9,958 bases of DNA, taken from the NCBI GenBank assembly GCA_015654965.1, contig JAATGD010000007.1, positions 1-9,958 on the forward strand, written 5' to 3'. A program made the translations under genes and the position numbers. The stretch is from Hyphomicrobiales bacterium (GTDB taxonomy: Bacteria; Pseudomonadota; Alphaproteobacteria; Rhizobiales; Rhizobiaceae). Under the pieces are notes generated by a model. The model searched no databases and was not told the DNA's origin. It saw nothing but the letters and a program-made list of their open reading frames with translations. Below are positions 8,486 to 9,958 of the stretch, piece after piece (the first letter of the stretch is position 1; each line of letters starts with the position of its first letter).

Positions 8486-8507
8486 GGGCTGCTTTAGGGG
8501 CTGCTTT
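8486..8507 (-). repeat. Tandem 10-bp repeat abutting the candidate rimP promoter
   Basis: AAAGCAGCCC occurs twice on the minus strand (8507-8498 and 8495-8486), 12 bp from start to start, about one helical turn, directly next to the -35 hexamer. It could be a direct-repeat operator for an activator; it could also be chance in the trmB 3' untranslated region. Confidence 0.5.
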
Positions 8508-8517
8508 GCAGGCTCGA

Positions 8518-9219
8518 TCAACGCCGGATAAAGGTCAGATAGGCTGCAACGCGTCCTTCACGGAATGCCTTGGCTTCATAGCGCGTGCCGGGCCAGCCTT
8601 CATAGGCGTCATTCCAGTCCGAGGGACCTTGCGCCTGCCAGTCAAACGCTTCATGGCGGCGGCAATGCGCTAGCGTCCAGTTGACATAATGCTCGATGTC
8701 GGAAGCAAAGCGGAATTTCGCACCCGGTTTCAAAACGCGGGCAAAACGGTCGAGATTGGCGTCGCTCACAAAACGCCGCTTCCAGTGACGGCGCTTGTGC
8801 CACGGATCGGGATAGAAGAGATCGATGCCGGAAAGCGACGCGTCCGGCAGCCAGTCGAGAACCGCGGTCGCATCCTCGTCATAAAGGCGCAGATTGGGAC
8901 GCGGCTCCTGATCGAGTGCTGCCAGCATCTTGGCCATGCCATTGATGAACGGCTCGATGCCGATAAAACCCGTCTCAGGGTAACGTCCGCTCTCATGATG
9001 AAGATGCTCGCCACCGCCAAAGCCGATTTCCAGACGCACAGCATCGACCGCAACGGGGAAAAGGCTGCGCAAATCCTGCGGTGCGCGCGTCTCGAGATCG
9101 AGTTTCAGGCGCGGCAGCAGATCGCCGAACAGATCGTTCTGATGTGGGCGCAGCGGCTTGCCATGACGGCGGCCGAAAAAATTTCCGGCCGCGCGTACGG
9201 GATGGTTTTCATCATTCAT
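8518..9219 (-). CDS. trmB: tRNA (guanine-N7-)-methyltransferase TrmB
   Basis: Transfers a methyl group from SAM to N7 of G46 in the variable loop of tRNA. The 233-residue class I methyltransferase shows the SAM-binding motif LEIGFGGGEHL (63-73), FIGIEPFINGMAKML (85-99), and the TrmB signature FYPDPWHKRRHWKRRFV (135-151), in which Asp138 and the basic residues are implicated in catalysis and tRNA binding. It also has FRFASDIEHYV (169-179) and GTRYEAKAFREGR (211-223, the family T-x-Y-E-x-K motif). Length is typical. ATG at 9219 lies 10 bp beyond the metK stop; the ribosome binding site is poor, so translation is probably coupled to metK. Pairing of SAM synthase with a SAM-using enzyme is sensible, and the unit ends at the terminator 8398-8434. 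Confidence 0.96.
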   Translation of the reverse strand: MNDENHPVRAAGNFFGRRHGKPLRPHQNDLFGDLLPRLKLDLETRAPQDLRSLFPVAVDAVRLEIGFGGGEHLHHESGRYPETGFIGIEPFINGMAKMLAALDQEPRPNLRLYDEDATAVLDWLPDASLSGIDLFYPDPWHKRRHWKRRFVSDANLDRFARVLKPGAKFRFASDIEHYVNWTLAHCRRHEAFDWQAQGPSDWNDAYEGWPGTRYEAKAFREGRVAAYLTFIRR

Positions 9220-9229
9220 CAGCGTTCAA

Positions 9230-9958
9230 TCAGGCAGAAAGAGCCGATTTCAAAGCCTTGGCAAGATCGGTCTTTTCCCATGAGAAAGAACCGTCACGCC
9301 CCGGCTTGCGACCGAAATGGCCATAAGACGAGGTTTTGGCATAGATCGGCTTGTTGAGGTCGAGATGCTTGCGGATGCCGCTCGGCGACAGGTCCATGAC
9401 ATCGCGCAAAGCGCTTTCGACAGCGGATTCGGCAACCTTGCCGGTGCCGTGCAGATCGACATAGACCGAAAGCGGCTGCGCCACGCCGATGGCATAGGCA
9501 AGCTGGATCGTGCAGCGGTCGGCAAAGCCTGCGGCAACAACATTCTTGGCAAGATAGCGCGCGGCGTAAGCGGCGGAACGGTCGACCTTGGTCGTGTCCT
9601 TGCCCGAAAAGGCGCCGCCACCATGGGGAGCCGCACCGCCATAGGTGTCGACGATGATCTTGCGGCCCGTCAGCCCCGCATCGCCATCGGGTCCGCCAAT
9701 GACGAATTTTCCGGTCGGATTGATGTACCAGTTGCAATCGCTCGCAACGGGCAGATCGCCAAGCGCTTCACGAATATAAGGCTCGACAACCGAACGCACT
9801 TTTTTAGAATCCCAGCTAGCATCCAGATGCTGGGTCGAAAGCACGATCTGGGTGACTTCCGCGGCCGTGCCGTTTTCATAACGCACCGTCACCTGGCTCT
9901 TGGCGTCAGGGCCGAGCTTGCCAGCGTCGCCCGCGCCCTTGTGGCGGGCTTCGGCGAG
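9230..9958 (-). CDS. metK: S-adenosylmethionine synthase, C-terminal 242 residues
   Basis: Makes S-adenosylmethionine from methionine and ATP. The reading frame is open to the window edge, so about 180 N-terminal residues are missing, judged from the usual length of about 390-425. Visible signatures are LGPDAKSQVTVRYE (about 16-29 of the visible part), the ATP-binding motif GGAAPHGGGAFSGKDTTKVD (a P-loop-like MetK signature), RSAAYAARYLAKNVV, and GVAQPLSVYVDLHGTGK. A GTG at 9892 lies within the conserved core and is not a start. No SAM riboswitch can be judged because the 5' region is outside. It is followed after 10 bp by trmB. Confidence 0.97.
   Translation of the reverse strand, partial: LAEARHKGAGDAGKLGPDAKSQVTVRYENGTAAEVTQIVLSTQHLDASWDSKKVRSVVEPYIREALGDLPVASDCNWYINPTGKFVIGGPDGDAGLTGRKIIVDTYGGAAPHGGGAFSGKDTTKVDRSAAYAARYLAKNVVAAGFADRCTIQLAYAIGVAQPLSVYVDLHGTGKVAESAVESALRDVMDLSPSGIRKHLDLNKPIYAKTSSYGHFGRKPGRDGSFSWEKTDLAKALKSALSA

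Noticed and set aside
8364..8517. tRNA gene (metY-like) upstream of rimP, as in E. coli
   Set aside because: No cloverleaf or T-loop sequence in this gap; only the promoter, repeat and terminator elements.

Overview
The window reads as part of an alphaproteobacterial chromosome, most likely family Brucellaceae (Brucella/Ochrobactrum group). This rests on the GC-rich codon use, the close match of the IF2, RimP, NusA and YlxR-type proteins to what I remember of that group, and the gene order metK-trmB-rimP-nusA-ylxR-infB-rbfA-truB. Every gene I can support lies on the minus strand, so transcription runs from high to low coordinates. Both ends are cut inside genes: metK at the right edge and an alpha/beta hydrolase at the left edge.

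Layout in order of transcription: metK (C-terminal 242 residues; S-adenosylmethionine synthase) is followed after 10 bp by trmB (tRNA m7G46 methyltransferase, which uses SAM). A strong intrinsic terminator at 8398-8434 closes this unit. Then come rimP (TTG start), nusA, ylxR (YlxR plus L7Ae-like fusion) and infB. A second intrinsic terminator (2129-2159) lies just after infB. Downstream are rbfA, truB (2 bp apart from stop to start codon, allowing for exact edges a 3-base gap) and, after 93 bp, a membrane-anchored or secreted alpha/beta hydrolase that is probably unrelated.

Functionally this is the conserved nusA-infB translation/transcription cluster. RimP and RbfA mature the 30S subunit, NusA controls pausing, termination and antitermination, IF2 places initiator tRNA, TruB makes tRNA pseudouridine 55, and YlxR is an RNA-binding accessory protein. 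The genes are housekeeping and intact. I see no mobile element, CRISPR array, tRNA or rRNA gene, phage gene or defence system, and no evidence for a wholly new system.

What deserves attention is between the genes. A plausible promoter for the rimP-nusA operon (8457-8485) lies upstream of the trmB terminator, so that terminator would sit in the operon leader as an attenuator, which fits an operon encoding NusA. A tandem 10-bp repeat abuts the promoter. A 12-codon ORF with a perfect AAGGAG overlaps the nusA start. Perfect inverted repeats occupy the nusA-ylxR junction (two) and the ylxR-infB junction (one). These could set the relative expression of the operon genes. All of them are read by eye and none has been tested.
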